From the NCBI GenBank assembly GCA_015852425.1, contig JAAAIG010000083.1, positions 9,976-73,485 on the forward strand: DNA of 63,510 nt, in the 5' to 3' direction. A program made the position numbers and the translations under genes. Below are positions 44,162 through 57,200 of this stretch, one piece after another. Position 1 is the stretch's first letter; every line of letters starts with the position of its first letter. The notes below the pieces were generated by a model. The model saw only the letters and a program-made list of their open reading frames with translations, searched no databases and had not been told where the DNA came from. The stretch comes from Gryganskiella cystojenkinii (taxonomy: Eukaryota; Mortierellomycota; Mortierellomycetes; Mortierellales; Mortierellaceae).

Positions 44162-46397
44162 CTAGACAAGGATTGATTCGAAGTACTCATTCACATCCTC
44201 CCATGCGCTTGGTCCCGTACCCATGACTCTGTAGGAGATATGTGAATCCGGTCGGACAACCACGATCGCACCCGCGGCTGTCTCTGCATGTTTCTTGACA
44301 TCGGCCTCGATCCCATAACGACTGTGAAGGACCCTGTCAATATCCACAAAGGCTTTGCCTTCGCCAGCATTCTTAATCGAAAAGACTTCAGCTGCTGCAG
44401 GTGCCTCTCCAGGATGGACTGTGGTTAGCGTATGAACCATGAACTGAGGTCGCGAAGGCGCCGTGGATGACGGCCATGCCGATCGCCACTTGGCAAGGTA
44501 ATGATCCATGGACTTGACAAGTTGTTGAGTCGCTGGAACTTGCTCTTGTTGATTCCATTGATTTCCCGTGAAAACCAAGACCTGCCAGGCACCAGGGTGG
44601 GCTATGAGTTCGTGCAAACGAGTCTTGTCCTTGCGATCGACCATCGCTGTGGTCTCAAAATCAATATCGCTTCCGGTACTGCCGACACTGGGTGAGCTGA
44701 TGGTGCTATTGTGTCCACTGTCGATAAGCGCAACAAAAGGAACCAGAGGAGCATCGCCCGCACGACGACCGATCGCTCCAATAGCCGAAGGATTTGCGAG
44801 TTGGGTCTTGTGTTTCTTGTTCAAAGAGTTCTCGTGGTATCGCAGACCGAGCTAAACAATAAAAAAAAGTGAATCAATTGATCAGAAATGATTAATCTTT
44901 GCAATCATACTATCAAAAATAAGCTCCGTAGCCGCCGGTTTTCAAGACGGAAGACTAACCATTGACAGGGTAGGTTCACCCTTAGCCATGAGCGGCATCA
45001 ACACTGGGGCTAAGGCGATCGCCAAGCGACGGATCGTCCTGCGAATGAAATCGTGACCAAAGGCGTCATCCAGCGCCTTTGCAGACAGCTTGATGATCTC
45101 ATCGCCGATAGCCGGTCTCTCTTCATTGTAAGAATCCAAGAGTTTCTGGGGTGCGGTCCCGTTGACAACCATGGCAATTTTCCATGCCAGGTTGTACGCA
45201 TCCTGCAATCCCGTGTTCATGCCCTGGCCACCGGCGGGCGAGTGCACGTGCGCCGCATCACCTGCAAGGAAGATGCGACCCTTATGCGAATATTCTTGTG
45301 CCCGACGCTCGTTCACGCGGTAGTAGGTCAACCAGTAGGTCTTTTGGATCTTGAGCGAGATTGGCGCTGTGGTTTCATCCAAGAGGCGTTGAAAATGCTC
45401 GACCGTCAAGGGCTCGGACTTTTGTTGTTCGAATTGCTCGGGGGTCAGGACACCACCGTCGAACATAGCACGGACTCGGTTGGGTTCTCCGATGGGCAAA
45501 GCTGCCACGTTACGACCGTTATTTCCGTTGATGACACTATCATAGTGAACGGAAAAAAGATAAAAATATGGCAGGTCAGCAACTACGGCTGAGGTAATTT
45601 CCCAGAACCAAAGCCCAACTGTGGTCATCCTTGCAAGTCACTTACTTGACGTGGCTGAGATCAATCGTGGTATCGATGACTCCGTCAAAAATGATGAGGT
45701 TAAAGTCTCGAGTTCTGCCAGGGAAAGGAGTGTTGATCTTGTGACGGACAGCAGAGCGACCTCCATCCGCTCCAATCAAGTACTGAGACTTTACCGTCTC
45801 GTACTCGTATTGAACCTTGTTGGTGTCATCCTCGACAAGCTCGACAGTTCCATAGACCTCGGGGCCGATGGCGCTGAGGTTGGTATCCTCAATGACTCGT
45901 CGGATCGTCGTCTCAACCCAAGAAGCGCCATCGTCCTCCTTGTCGTCTTGCTCAACGACTCTGGTATCGACCAGTTCCCAGCCACGATCGACTCGACCCC
46001 CCATCTTCTCGAGGGTATCGATCAAGATCTTGTTGGTCTTATCTTGTCGCAACATCAGGAGAGTCTTGTAATGGGATTCTCTGCTGGCACTCGGCGTGAT
46101 CTCGTTCGTGAGTTTGCCACCATAGTAGATATGGAATGAGGGTGTCAGAAACCCTTCCTTCAGGAATCGGTCAACCAGGTCTGCATCGGTCATTTGCAGG
46201 ATTTCGAGGGAACGGGCATGGACTCCCAAGGCCTTGGAGAGGGGGGAGACTTCGAGGTCTCGTTCGATCAGACGGAAAGGAATGTTCATCTTTTGCAGGA
46301 GGATGGCGGCATAGAGTCCAGTGGGTCCTGCACCAGAGATCAAAACAGGGATCTCGGATGTTTTTGATATGGGCTTGGTCTGAGGAGCTGAAAGCAT
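44162..46397 (-). CDS. FAD-dependent aromatic monooxygenase (phenol 2-monooxygenase type)
   Basis: Complement of 45646-46397, 44960-45536 and 44162-44851; 672 aa, phases consistent. An N-terminal Rossmann motif GAGPTG (residues 22-27) binds FAD ADP. ALGVHARSLEIL follows. The second FAD motif is GRIFLAGDAAH (Gly343-Asp344) with SPAGGQGMNTGLQDA after it. The C-terminal 220 residues match the thioredoxin-like dimerisation domain of phenol hydroxylases and end in a VVVRPDSHISYR segment, the usual close of that family. Such enzymes use NADPH and oxygen to hydroxylate phenolic rings. Substrate is not predictable; other members act in secondary metabolism. A TATA box (TATAAAAGG, 46501-46509) lies 105 bp upstream. 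The start at 46397 is chosen because the frame upstream has no ATG. Confidence 0.9.
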
Positions 46398-46500
46398 GTT
46401 GCTGATAATATGAGTGGGGCTAGACTTAAGTATGTCCTTTTGTGTGTGTTGGTGTTTTGATGATGCTGGAAATGAGCAGGACCAGAGGCATGAACATGGT

Positions 46501-46509
46501 CCTTTTATA
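46501..46509 (-). promoter_or_regulatory. TATA box of FAD monooxygenase gene
   Basis: TATAAAAGG on the minus strand, about 105 bp upstream of the start codon at 46397. Confidence 0.6.
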
Positions 46510-47573
46510 TGCTGCCGCCTATCCTGGAAACAGAAAAGGAAAATTACGAAAAAGGGCGGCTCAAAAAAAAACAACGGCGCCTCATTTCATCCGTGAGGGA
46601 ACCCGTTTCTCCCGGAGGACAAGAGTCCTAGAATTCGTAGCACGTACCTCTTTGAGCACACTGGCAATGGAGCGGAAAGAAAAAAATCATGTACCTAAGG
46701 GCGCAATTTCCAAGAATAAAGGAGAGAGAAGAAAAAAAAAGAGTCCTCCATCCCAGGAACGCCAACTCGTAAACAAAACAAACAAATGACGTCCACTGGA
46801 GGCCTATTGCGCATTGGACCAACTGGAACAGATGTTTGCTGTCGTCCAATGCTCACACTGTTGGCGTTCAAGGGCGTCTCTGATGCTTAAAAATTTCTTT
46901 TTTCGTGCGTTGAGCGCGCAGACCTCTATTTTTTCCCCTCAGCCCTTCCTTTCATCTGCAAGGGTCGTTTCCTGATAAAGCATATCCAGGATAAACTCGC
47001 CACTTCGCACACCGGAAGTCATTCCCATTGCCCAAGATGGTAACACTTTGTTTATTTGTTGTTGAACGTGCCTAACGGTCCTTTTTCTCGTTCCCTCAAT
47101 GGTTGATACGGCGACAACAATTACCCGTCAACCAGAACTTTGGCCATCATTGCCAAGACCATCATTGCCAAGACCATCCTCCACGATACGGGTTCTGCCT
47201 GTAAAACAACAATAAGATAAAGATAGGCAACCCCATTACTGTACTCTACAAGCATACAAGCAAGTAAAAAAAGACTCGAAAGACTTAAAAAGGAAACAAA
47301 GAAGTAGTAGTAAAGAACGGTCATGATGGACTCCGACGCATGGCACACATCACGTGATTAATTGACGCGCATTTCTTCTTTGATGGCCTGTTGCAAATCT
47401 CGCGATAATTCCATGCTAATCCTTTTGTCACTGACCCGTAACAGCATCAACTAAAGCTATTGCCCTCCTTTCTTACCATCGATCCATTGCTCTTTGTCTC
47501 CATTCATCGTCCAAACAAATTCATACCACTGGAAAACAAGAACTCAAAAAAGCCTCTGAAAAATAAGACGACA
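46510..47573. other. Divergent intergenic region
   Basis: No gene recognised. Contains two tandem copies of a 15-mer (CCATCATTGCCAAGA, 47144-47173) and a palindromic E-box TCACGTGA at 47350-47357, about 220 bp upstream of the zinc-finger gene. Confidence 0.45.
47350..47357. promoter_or_regulatory. TCACGTGA E-box palindrome
   Basis: Perfect 8-bp palindrome of the kind bound by Cbf1/USF-type bHLH factors, about 220 bp before the CDCA7-type gene. Its use is inference. Confidence 0.3.
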
Positions 47574-49129
47574 ATGAAGCCCGAGAAGAGTGACTATGAG
47601 AAACAACGCGACAAGAATATTGAAGATAATGGGAACATGTTGGCAAGCCTGCTTCAAATGGTGGCAGGAAAAGAAGGGCAAGAGGTATGTTTTTTCAAGG
47701 AACTATGTTACATCATCTAATGAACAACCGAATCAAAGAAATGCCATTCCTCCGCTCACCACTGACCCAAAAACTCTTATTTTTTTGTGTTTCTCAAGGG
47801 AAAAATGAACAACATTTTAGTTCAACATAGCTTCTCTTATGCTCAAATAATAAGCGACTCGTCTTTAGGAGGAAGCTTTTCTTCTCCTCCCCCTTCTTCC
47901 AGGAATGTGAACACTAGTCGAGGACGATCGAGGACAACAACTTCAACACCACAGGGGACGAAGAACAGCAACTCTGACGAGGAGATGAAGGAGGCGACTT
48001 TCACAGCAGCCGAGGTCGACGCTCGACAGGAACAAGAGGGCGCCGAGAATGCAGAGTACTATACCGAGGATGAACAGAACTGTACTGAGGACGAAGAGTA
48101 TTATACCGCGGACGAAGAGGAATCAAAACAGAACACTCGCGTGTATCGCCCTCAAGGGAGACAGCAACCGTTCGAGACTCGACCGTACATGTTTGCAGGG
48201 ATCTTCATCCCTGAACCTGCCGGGACCAAGAGAACGACTGCTGATCCCAGCGAGGCAAAGCAGATCCCTGCCGCTCGGCGTTCTTCGCGCTCTGCAACAA
48301 TTCAATCATACAATGTAAGAATGTTCTAGTGCTACGTGGTTGCGATTTTCGCCTCAAACAAAAAAATCCAAACATTTTCTCTCATAAACCTTTTCTCTTT
48401 CTTTCTTCTTTTCGTTACCAATTAGCAGAAACGACAAAGCGAGTCAATGGAAGAGGACAGCGACGGTGATTATGAAAAGAAGAAAAAGAAGGGACAACGG
48501 TCGAATACCCGAAGCATCGTTGTTGGATACCGTGTAAAAAATGGGCGAGTTTATGGCACCGCCGACGGATCGTCCTGCCATCAATGCCGTCAAAGGACCA
48601 CGGACGAAAAGGTAACAGGGCAGAGATAAGAAAGAAAAAAACATGGGGGCCTCTGGTGTTCGTGCCTCCATTCTCTCCTCTCCCACTGATTTTTCTTTTT
48701 TATTTCTAAAAAATGTATACAGGCTAGCTGCACCAACTGTGTGCTGAAGTATGACATAGGATGCCTGGTGAAGAAACGTTACTCAGATACCCGAGAACAA
48801 GCCAAAGCTCCTAATTGGATATGTCCAAGCTGCAGAGGTATCTGTAGGTGTTTTTCTTATATGATTTTTATATTGTCCTCTTCTTAATGCGCCATATTCG
48901 AAAGAAGAAAAAATATCTAGACTCCAAAAAAAAGGATATTTAACATATATACTTTGGGACGTCGGGTTCTATAGGCAATTGTTCTCAGTGCAGGAAGACA
49001 AAAGGGTTGCCTCCGACCGGTATTTTGGTTCCAAAGGCAATGGCACTTGGAATGAGTGTCTCTGAGTATCTGGGTGACCAAAAACGCATTTCCGGTGCGG
49101 CTCAGGAAGAACATAAAGACAATGTCTGA
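47574..49129 (+). CDS. CDCA7-type 4CXXC_R1 zinc-finger protein
   Basis: Exons 47574-47684, 47799-48314, 48426-48611, 48723-48843, 48975-49129; 362 aa. An acidic, Thr/Glu-rich N-terminal half is followed by a Lys-rich patch and the zinc-finger domain (about 255-345). It has CHQCRQRTTD (Cys260, Cys263), CTNC, a following GC, NWICPSCRGIC, NCSQCRKTKG and then PTGIL with an SVSEYL end, which is the zf-4CXXC_R1 order. Animal and plant members (CDCA7) recruit the HELLS/DDM1 remodeller and support DNA methylation. Nuclear chromatin role is inferred from that. The exon 4 donor (GTAGGT at 48844) is chosen because it restores ICNC. The acceptor at 48425 is a NAGNAG pair. The C-terminal end is uncertain; an extra acidic exon near 49190-49330 is possible. 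Confidence 0.8.
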
Positions 49130-49863
49130 AACGGCGCGGGTTTTTTCCCTGCCTTCCAGCCACAGTCTCGGTTTTCGTCTGAAAGCACGTGAGGAAGACG
49201 GTAACGAGGACGATAATGAGGAAGAGAAGGATCATCGTCCTTTTTTCCGGCCGCCCTTCTGGATCGTCCGACACTTGACGTTTGACGCGTGCAGCAGTGG
49301 TTCAACCCAAATCAACTTAAGGACGAGATAAAGGAGCATAGGAAAGAGGATAACGAGGAAGAAAATTCGGAAGCTGACAGCTAACCAAAATAAGAAAAAG
49401 AATAAGAAAAAGAAAGGCAGAAACCCAAAGGCAAAGGCAAAGGTAGAAAAAAGGATGACGGAGACGAGAGAGTCTTATCTCGAATGCCTTGGTTCAGTCG
49501 CGCCTCTGATCATGTTTCCCAATAACCTCCTCCCCACTGTCTTCAATTGTACATTTGATAAATAATATCACCCCTCGCTTATACTGCCACTCAGTGCCTC
49601 CATTCAATCCAACATGTTGTTGCAATAATGAAAAAAGAAACCTGGAGTGGGATGAAAGGCGGAGTATATTTATCTATGGTACAGGGTAAGTGAAAACAAA
49701 CAAATAAAAGCAAGAGCTAAAACTAGCGAAATGAAGAACAAAATGTGAAGACCCTCCGAGATAGATGATCGCTCTAATCTCCAAGCCCGGACTGGACTTT
49801 CGTCAACTTTGCCAACATGGGGTAAAAAGAAATGAAAGAAAGGTGAACTATGTATTTAGCTAC
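49130..49863. other. 3' flank, convergent with the CASTOR-like gene
   Basis: The frame ending near 49330 (acidic, then RPPFWIVRH) might be an additional 3' exon of the zinc-finger gene. From 49390 to 49450 the sequence is an A/G-rich simple repeat. Otherwise no gene supported. Confidence 0.4.
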
Positions 49864-52078
49864 CTAATCCGTAAAGACAATCTCGACTTCGTCCTCATAT
49901 TTTCGGGGTCCGTCGCCACCCCCCATCGATGACAATGGCGAGGGCTCTACATCCCGATCGTGACCATGGACCGACTCGGCTTCAGAATCATAATCGGAGT
50001 CACCCTCAAAATCATCCGTGGTCCGTGCTTCTGCTTGTGCTTGTGCTTGTGGTGTTGCTGGTCGGTTATCGGTTTTGGGACTCAGGGACAGAGAGGCCGT
50101 GGAGACTGCAAGTGCTAAAGCCGCGGCTTCCACAGCAGCCGCCGCAGATTCTGCATCCTGGGCAGCAATCTTGGCCGTCTCTTCCAGACAGGACACAGCC
50201 TCTTCGAAATCCTGATCGTTAACCATGATGTAGTCGGAATTGAACGTGCTCAGATAGAACAGACCGATCCCGACTTCACTCAGCGGCCTAGAAAACTCGC
50301 TGACGATCCCGCATTCGTCAAACCCCAGCGGTCCATCACCAATCGCAATCAATCTCCAATCACCCTCCTGGGTGTTGAGGGTATGTTCGGGAAAGACGCT
50401 TAAGGTTTGGTCATCCATGATCATACTCAGAGTCGTATCCGTCTGTGTAAAAGAGAAAAATCGATCTTGTCTACGAGATAGTGTTGAAAAATAGGAATAA
50501 GGAAAAAAGAGTCAGTGTTCCGCTACATGTTAAGAAAGTCGACCTGATTCAGGTGATGCTGAAGCGCAGAGATTTTTTTACCTGTTATCGAAAAAGATGG
50601 ATTCCAAGAGACGGATGGCAAGCATGTCCATAAGACTTTGTTCCATACTCGTAATATGTAACCGGTGTGGGTAGTTGGCATTGAAGGGGTGCCGAGCCTT
50701 GACCGTAGATTTCAATAGTTCATCGGGTATACTTCCATCCGACTGACTGGATTGACGTTCCCGGAGAGCCCCCTGAAGGGAGTTGATTGCGCCAGTGGGA
50801 CTCTCTGGGTACGATTTATCCCAGGATTGCAAGTCGCTCACTTGTAAACCGACGTCTTCGAGAGGGTTGTTGCTGATGTTGAAAATCTTTGATAGGCATT
50901 CCAATGCCCGCTGTAGATCGCATTCGGGTACTAATGTGAAATCGGCGTCATAGGTGGAGATTTGCCTATCGATTACATTTTACAAAAACGGACGAACAGA
51001 AATAGGAATGTTAGAAGAGTTGAGGATTTCAGCAACGATAATCCTTTTTTTTCGAGTTTAAGTTTTTTGACCGTTCCAAGTCTTCAGATCTGTCCTGAAA
51101 ACCCAGGTCCATCCCGGGGCCGTTGAACGGCATAGTCCAACATGTTGTCAGTGATAACCAAGCATGTTCGATTAAAGCCCGCATAATCCTGATTTGAGTT
51201 ATAACTGCTCTCGTCTGACTCTGTGTTTTGTCTTTGCGACAATAAAGTGAATCATTCGCTTCACTAATTTCAGGATAGACGTTTCCGCGATGGGTGTACC
51301 CGGTCCAAGAGGGCCAGAGACCAGGACTGGCAAGTCGAAAAGTCGAAAAAAGTCAAAAAAAATCCCAACTCCGGCTGGTTTAGTTCCCCTGTCCATTAGA
51401 TTTTTTGTGCCCTGGGTCCTGTAAATCCTGGTGACGGTGCTTTCAGCACGTGGGGGGTAATGTGTTACATACATGATTGAGACATTGATATCCGCCAGGG
51501 GCCTTGAGACCTGCGAGACCACTTCCACGGTTCCTGGAAAATAAGAATGTACCAGGAGAATGTATATGGTGTGACAAAGAAAAATTATGGATTAGACCTC
51601 GCTGCTTTAAGCTACGTTTTTGTGTGACAAATAGGTGACTGTCCGTCCACTTCGTGCTACATGGGTTAGAGTCCTCGTGCCTTTTTTGTGAACGCTTACC
51701 TTGACCACACTCGCCGGGCTCGATCTGAACAGCTCTCCAGATCACGTTGCAAACGTTGAGTGCTCCAGCAGGGAAACCGGAGAGATGGGATTCATCGAGA
51801 ATGAGTGAAACCTCCTTGTCTGTCTCTGTGTATGAGAAAAAGTGCTGTGGTCTGCTCAAGTGGTGTACAAGAAAAAGAAAGTTTTTTCGTTGAATGTCAG
51901 TTCCAAAGCTGAGTGTTGTTGATCGAGATCAGATCTGTGGTCAGTGAAGGGAGGGAGTCTTGGTGAATTACCCAGATGGGAAGAGGACGAGTTTCATGAG
52001 TTGATGGGTGCATCGAGGAATGTCTTGCTTCTGCAGAGATGCTAACTGCAGCTTGAATGGAAGGATGTCGACAATCAT
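49864..52078 (-). CDS. CASTOR-like ACT-domain protein (arginine sensor family)
   Basis: Complement of 51972-52078, 51700-51854, 51473-51533, 50582-50965 and 49864-50470; 437 aa, every phase consistent. Two ACT-domain halves resemble human CASTOR1: RPQHFFSYTETD (about 37-48), NVSIMQISTYDADFTLV (about 105-120), RFFSFTQTDTTLSMIMDD (about 239-256) and GPLGFDECGIV...STFNSDYIMV (about 282-320). Positions that hold arginine in CASTOR1 (Ser111, Glu277, Asp304, from memory) align with Ser106, Glu288 and Asp315 here. Human CASTOR1 binds GATOR2 and releases it on arginine binding, activating TORC1. Whether this fungal protein does so is unknown. The C-terminal 90 residues are Ala/Gln then acidic and extend beyond the human length (329 aa). 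Confidence 0.85.
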
Positions 52079-54254
52079 TCCCCCTTTGTATTGGTGCGAG
52101 TCGATTGTTGTTCTGTCGAAGAATGGTTTGTTGATCAGAAATGGGGAATGGGATGAAAAGGAAAGGAAAGAAGTTGAATGGTGGAGAGAAATGGAATGTA
52201 ATGATTAAAGGAAAGAGAAAGGATTGAAGAGGAGATCATGGAAGGATTAGCTGGTCTTTTCTTTCTTTTTCTCATCACAACAACAAAAAAAAACACGCAA
52301 ACAAAAATGAAAACGTCCTTTGTTTCTTCCCGCCTAAACGGCATCTGCTCTCAACTCTTAACGTTCATTCGCTCATCGATGTTAGCCCGAAACGGCTCGT
52401 CCCACCATTGGGAATGTGGGTTTGCAAGTTCATTCATTTCCCTCGTCTTTCATCACTTGACTGGTGACACTGGTAGTGACTCAATTAAGTCACCCAAATC
52501 AGACAGGCCATTAAGTCAGCCACACTCCGTCGGCTTAGTCCCTCGACTCACCCTTCTTTATGCTTCTTTTGCACGGTCCTCATTACATTGTTCTCTATGG
52601 GGGTCAAAATGACGCAGATGTGATAGAGCGGAGACTTGTCTTGCGAATGGGCGGAGATCCAGAACAGGGATGGTTCCTTTTGCCTTTTTGTGTCCATCAC
52701 GCTATTCGTGTCCTGTAAATCGGATTATGCCTTGTCCCCTATAAAATGCTTAGCTCAGTCCTGCTGGTGACCATGAACGAAAAAATTATCACTGCTGGGC
52801 ATGTCGTCTTTCTTTTCTTTAAAAAGACCGGACAAAGATAATCTATTTATTGAATATGGCCACCATGGGAGTACATGCGCCTCGCAGAAACGCCTCTTGC
52901 ACGTAATAAAATTCCGTGCGATGTTTGCCTTTCATATGACTGCTCTACTGCTAGGAACAAGCGTTCGCACAAGATGAAGCTGGTGTTAATGGCGGCAATG
53001 CATTGGACGACACAGGAGGGATCGGGGATATGCTCGACTGTTTGGCCAACTATGCTTTTGACGGTAGAGGGCTCGACAGCAGCAGGAACGGCTTCGGTAT
53101 CAGATATCATCGTGTCAGTAATGTCAAAGGCGACCAGAATGCTTGACCTGAGGATTAGCCTCATCGTAATAAGAATAGCTAAATGTTGAAATGAGAGTGG
53201 CGCTTGCAGGTAGTAAAGGAAGAGCAGTTAAAACATACGCGTCTGTTTTATACCATGTACATTCGATCAAAGTCGCGAATCAGGCGGTATTGGGTGACCG
53301 ATGCCACCAGCCCCGATGGTCTCTCCATCTCTGACTCGTCTCTTTGTGCATGATGCCAAGTGTTCAAGATGCTACGCCCAGTCCACGTTTCTATTTAGTC
53401 CCATTGGTATCCCCTACAGGTCGGACTATCTGCATCGTCTCATCCTCGTCTGTTATGCACCCTACCAAAGCGGTCCAGGTGCTGAGCCACCAGTCAAAGT
53501 TCCTTTTTCGTAAGACTTCGTTCATGGCCGTCCAAACACGAAAATAGACTAAGAGTTTGTCCGATTTGAGCGACATAGAATCAAGTCCTAGGTTGTTTAG
53601 TTTTGGAAGCAACAACTGCGTGGGAGCAGCAGAGGATACTTTAACATATAATACGTATACCTTTCAATAGTCCCATGGCACAATTGATCCTTCGGATAGG
53701 AACAATGGCTGGTACAGGGAGATCATCATTTCGTCTCGATTGTTGCTGTGCTGTGCTGTCATGCATGAATAAAGACTGTCCTCTGGGCGCAGCATCTCCT
53801 CAGATCGGGTCGATCGCCTGTGTCAGCACCTTTTTTTTTTTATTTTTCTCATGGGTTGACCATCGCTAGCAATCATTCCCTCTTGTCAACCACGCCATGA
53901 CTTTTGCACTGTGTTTATTCATTGTTGACAAAAATCGCGCAAAGAAAGAAATCACATCCAATCCCCAGCCGTGTCTCGATATACTCCATCCCAATTCCCC
54001 TCTCTTCTCCCATCTCCCCTCTCTTCTCTCATCTCCCTCTTTGCCGTCCATCCCCTTATGCGATTTTTCTTTTCTACTCTTCTTTTGGATCCCACTTTTT
54101 TTTTTGGACTCTGATTCCTACCTCTTATTCTACTTTCTTAGCTCGATTCCCGAGTTGTTTTCTCTCCTTCTTCTTCTTCATTTATTACCAATCTTCCTCA
54201 CTCATAGCCTCATCGCCGCAATCTCCTTTTCGATCCGGCTTCATCACTATATAC
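52079..54254. other. Long intergenic region with no supported gene
   Basis: Minus-strand open frames at 52847-53164 and 53391-53615 look somewhat protein-like but are short, lack clear splice joins and match nothing I know. The last 350 bp are pyrimidine-rich on the plus strand and probably form the 5' leader of the MFS gene. Confidence 0.4.
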
Positions 54255-57200
54255 ATGGATCCCTCTCTCCAAGAGTTCTACTCACTCTCGCGATCGACCT
54301 CGGTCCAGCAGCGACCCCTCAGTCAGGCTGATCTCCGTCCTTCTTCTCGAGCTTCTTCACGTCAACAACAACGAGCAAGACCAGCGACCTATTACCGACA
54401 GCCATCTCAAAGCAGTGGCACCCCAAGTGGCTCTTATGCGTGGTCCTCAAGTTATCATCCGCTCTCTGTTCCCTCCATCGCACAAATCGCGATCCCTCAG
54501 TCGTATAGAGATATCTATCAAGATAGTATTTTGCCTGGTGACAATGGTGGGCGAGCCCCGAGTCGTCGAAGACACCAGACCGCGACTGATGGATACTTTG
54601 GAGCCTCAACCAGTCTCCCCATTGATGGTCGTCGCTCACACAATCAGAGTCAAGATGCTGATAGTGACGATGATTTGATCCTTGACGATCCCTTGGGATC
54701 ATCCCCTCCATCACTCTCCGTGAACTCGAGCCGGTACACTTATGGGCAAGAAGAACATTTGGAAAATTTGGATGACGATTACGATGGTCTTGGTGGTGGT
54801 GTCCATCACATTCCCGGTGAAGAAGGGCAAAAACCCAGATACTCTACTAACCACGTTGATGCGCAGCGAAGGGGGAGTGGGGATCGAGGAGATGACGGAG
54901 TCGCAGCAGTAGGGAATCAAGGAGGCAGTTTTGGCGAGGACATAGCCGAGAATCGAATCGCAGAGGACGGGCAGGATCAAGAGCAAGATCTGAAAGAAGA
55001 CCAAATCCCGGCTGATTATTCAATGGAACCAACGCCTTTGCCCAAGGTCCCTCTCTTTGTCCTGAGCGTGGTCATCTTTTCGGAACCACTGACCTCGACC
55101 ATCCTTTTTCCGTTTGTGTATTTCATGGTATGTGACCATCCTTGCGCGGTGTTTTGTTTGAGGTGTTTTTTGTCTGTGCGGATGACTCCTGCCCGAATTT
55201 GGTTGGGAATTTTCAGTGGGTCGTGCCCGTTGCATTTGTTTTGCTTGGTTGCTCCGAAAGGACGTGAGGGATTTGAGGCACAAGAAAGGATGCACCTTGC
55301 AGGTGGGTGTGTGCGGTGGTGTGGAGTTGGCAAAAGGGAATGACTGGCTGAGAAGGGCATTGGTCCGATCTTTGATTTTGCTTTTGAGCGAACTTGCTGG
55401 CTGACTCTTGATTTCAACCCCCTTTTTTTGTTGGTCTTAGGTTCGGTAAGAACGCGTGGATAAACCCTCTCCTTTCTTTTTTTAAACTATTGCGCCCATG
55501 GACACTGGATTCAGACGTGCCACACTCTCCATGTTCCGACGAGAAGAAACCATTGACAATAACCACACGCACGATGCCTTTCTCTCTGTCTGTTTTTTTA
55601 TTCGTGTCTGCGCACTTAGGGATTTTCATATTACAGAAAATGAAGAGGAGATAGGGTTCTTTTGCGGACTTATTGGTAAGACAAGATCAGTTTTCGTCAC
55701 GAGGCTACTCTTTTGACAACATACTAACAACGCTCTCGTTCGCCATTTTTTTTTCTCATAGCATCTTCTTTCTTCTTTGCGCAGTTTTGCACATCCATCT
55801 TTTGGGGCTACATGTCCGATCGATATGGTAGACGACCTATTTTGCTCCTCGGTCTTATTGGATCCACAATCGCTTGTCTCTTCTTTGGTTTGAGCAAAAG
55901 TTTAGTTTGGGCCATTACCAGTCGATCCATGTGTGGACTCTTGAACGGTGAGTATCATATGTAGATTGGATGCTCTTGAATATACCACAAACAACAAGCT
56001 CGTCGTCGCTCATCGTCGCTCAATCTTCGTTTTTGGTCTAATCTGCAGGCAATGTCGGCGTAGCAAAGTCCATGCTGGGAGAGATTGCCGACTCTACGAA
56101 CCAGTCGCAAGCCTTTAGTATCTTCGGATTCGCATGGGGTATCGGAATGGTATGCATTATAACCAGATTAACCCCGCATAATAACATAATAGCACAATAG
56201 TGGTCGATACTTTAAGACTGATCCTCTCCGGACATTCTTAATCACTTGCTTTAGATTGTCGGTAAGAGATAACTTTATGGATGATTTTTTTGTCTTGTTC
56301 ATGGTCTAAGTTTGAAAGCCATGGCACGCAGATACCATATCCTAATTCTCTTCACTCCTGCTCGCTCTCTCTTCTCAGGACCGGTTCTTGGAGGATACCT
56401 TGCCAACCCTGCCCAAAACTTCCCAGATACATTCGGTCATTGGCCCTTCTTTATCGAGTACCCCTATTTCCTGCCGTGTCTTATCGCCGCCATCGGAAGT
56501 GTTGTCGGTTTTATCGTCGGGTATTTCTTCTTGGAAGAAACTCGAGGTCGCAAAAGTTTGGCATCGACAGTGGAGGATAACAAGATTGATGCTACAAATG
56601 GTGATCACGATTATTACCCAGGCTCATATCAACAACAGGAGGAGCAGCAGCAACAAAACGAGTTGATCGAGAGACAGAATTATGTTAATGCTCCGATGAA
56701 GACGACCAACACCGACATCAATTCAGAAATCGTCGACGTTGATGGTCTCGAGCGACAGCCTCTCATGCTCCCTCCGAACGCGATACAAGCTCAACAAGTC
56801 AAGTTTGCGAACCGACGGTCGATGGGTACTGCATCCAATCAGTACGGGTCCATGTCCACATTGTCACATGAGGCTGGATCGGTCTCACCAACAGAGTCAC
56901 CCTACCGACTCGGCTTACATCGCCTTCAGACGGCCTCAGCGCGGTCTACTTTGTCAAGACGACCTACCCCTGCCCGGCCAGGCCTTTTCCGTGAACTTAC
57001 ATCCGCATCTGGAACAGGGTCTGGAATGTCTATTCCGGTCAGCAGTGTCTTTACTACTAGTTACAGCGAACGGCCTTTGAGCAGTGGTGTAGTCGGTGGT
57101 CCACGCCAATCCCTATATGCGTATTCACGTCCAATGTCGTCTGGTGGGCTGTTTTCGATGGCGGATCCCTCATCGCTGGGTCTTCGTGGCGCGGACGGGG

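Noticed and set aside
52847..53615. Two minus-strand frames possibly forming a gene
   Set aside because: Frames are short, do not join in phase with visible splice sites and no family is recognised; not enough to call a gene.
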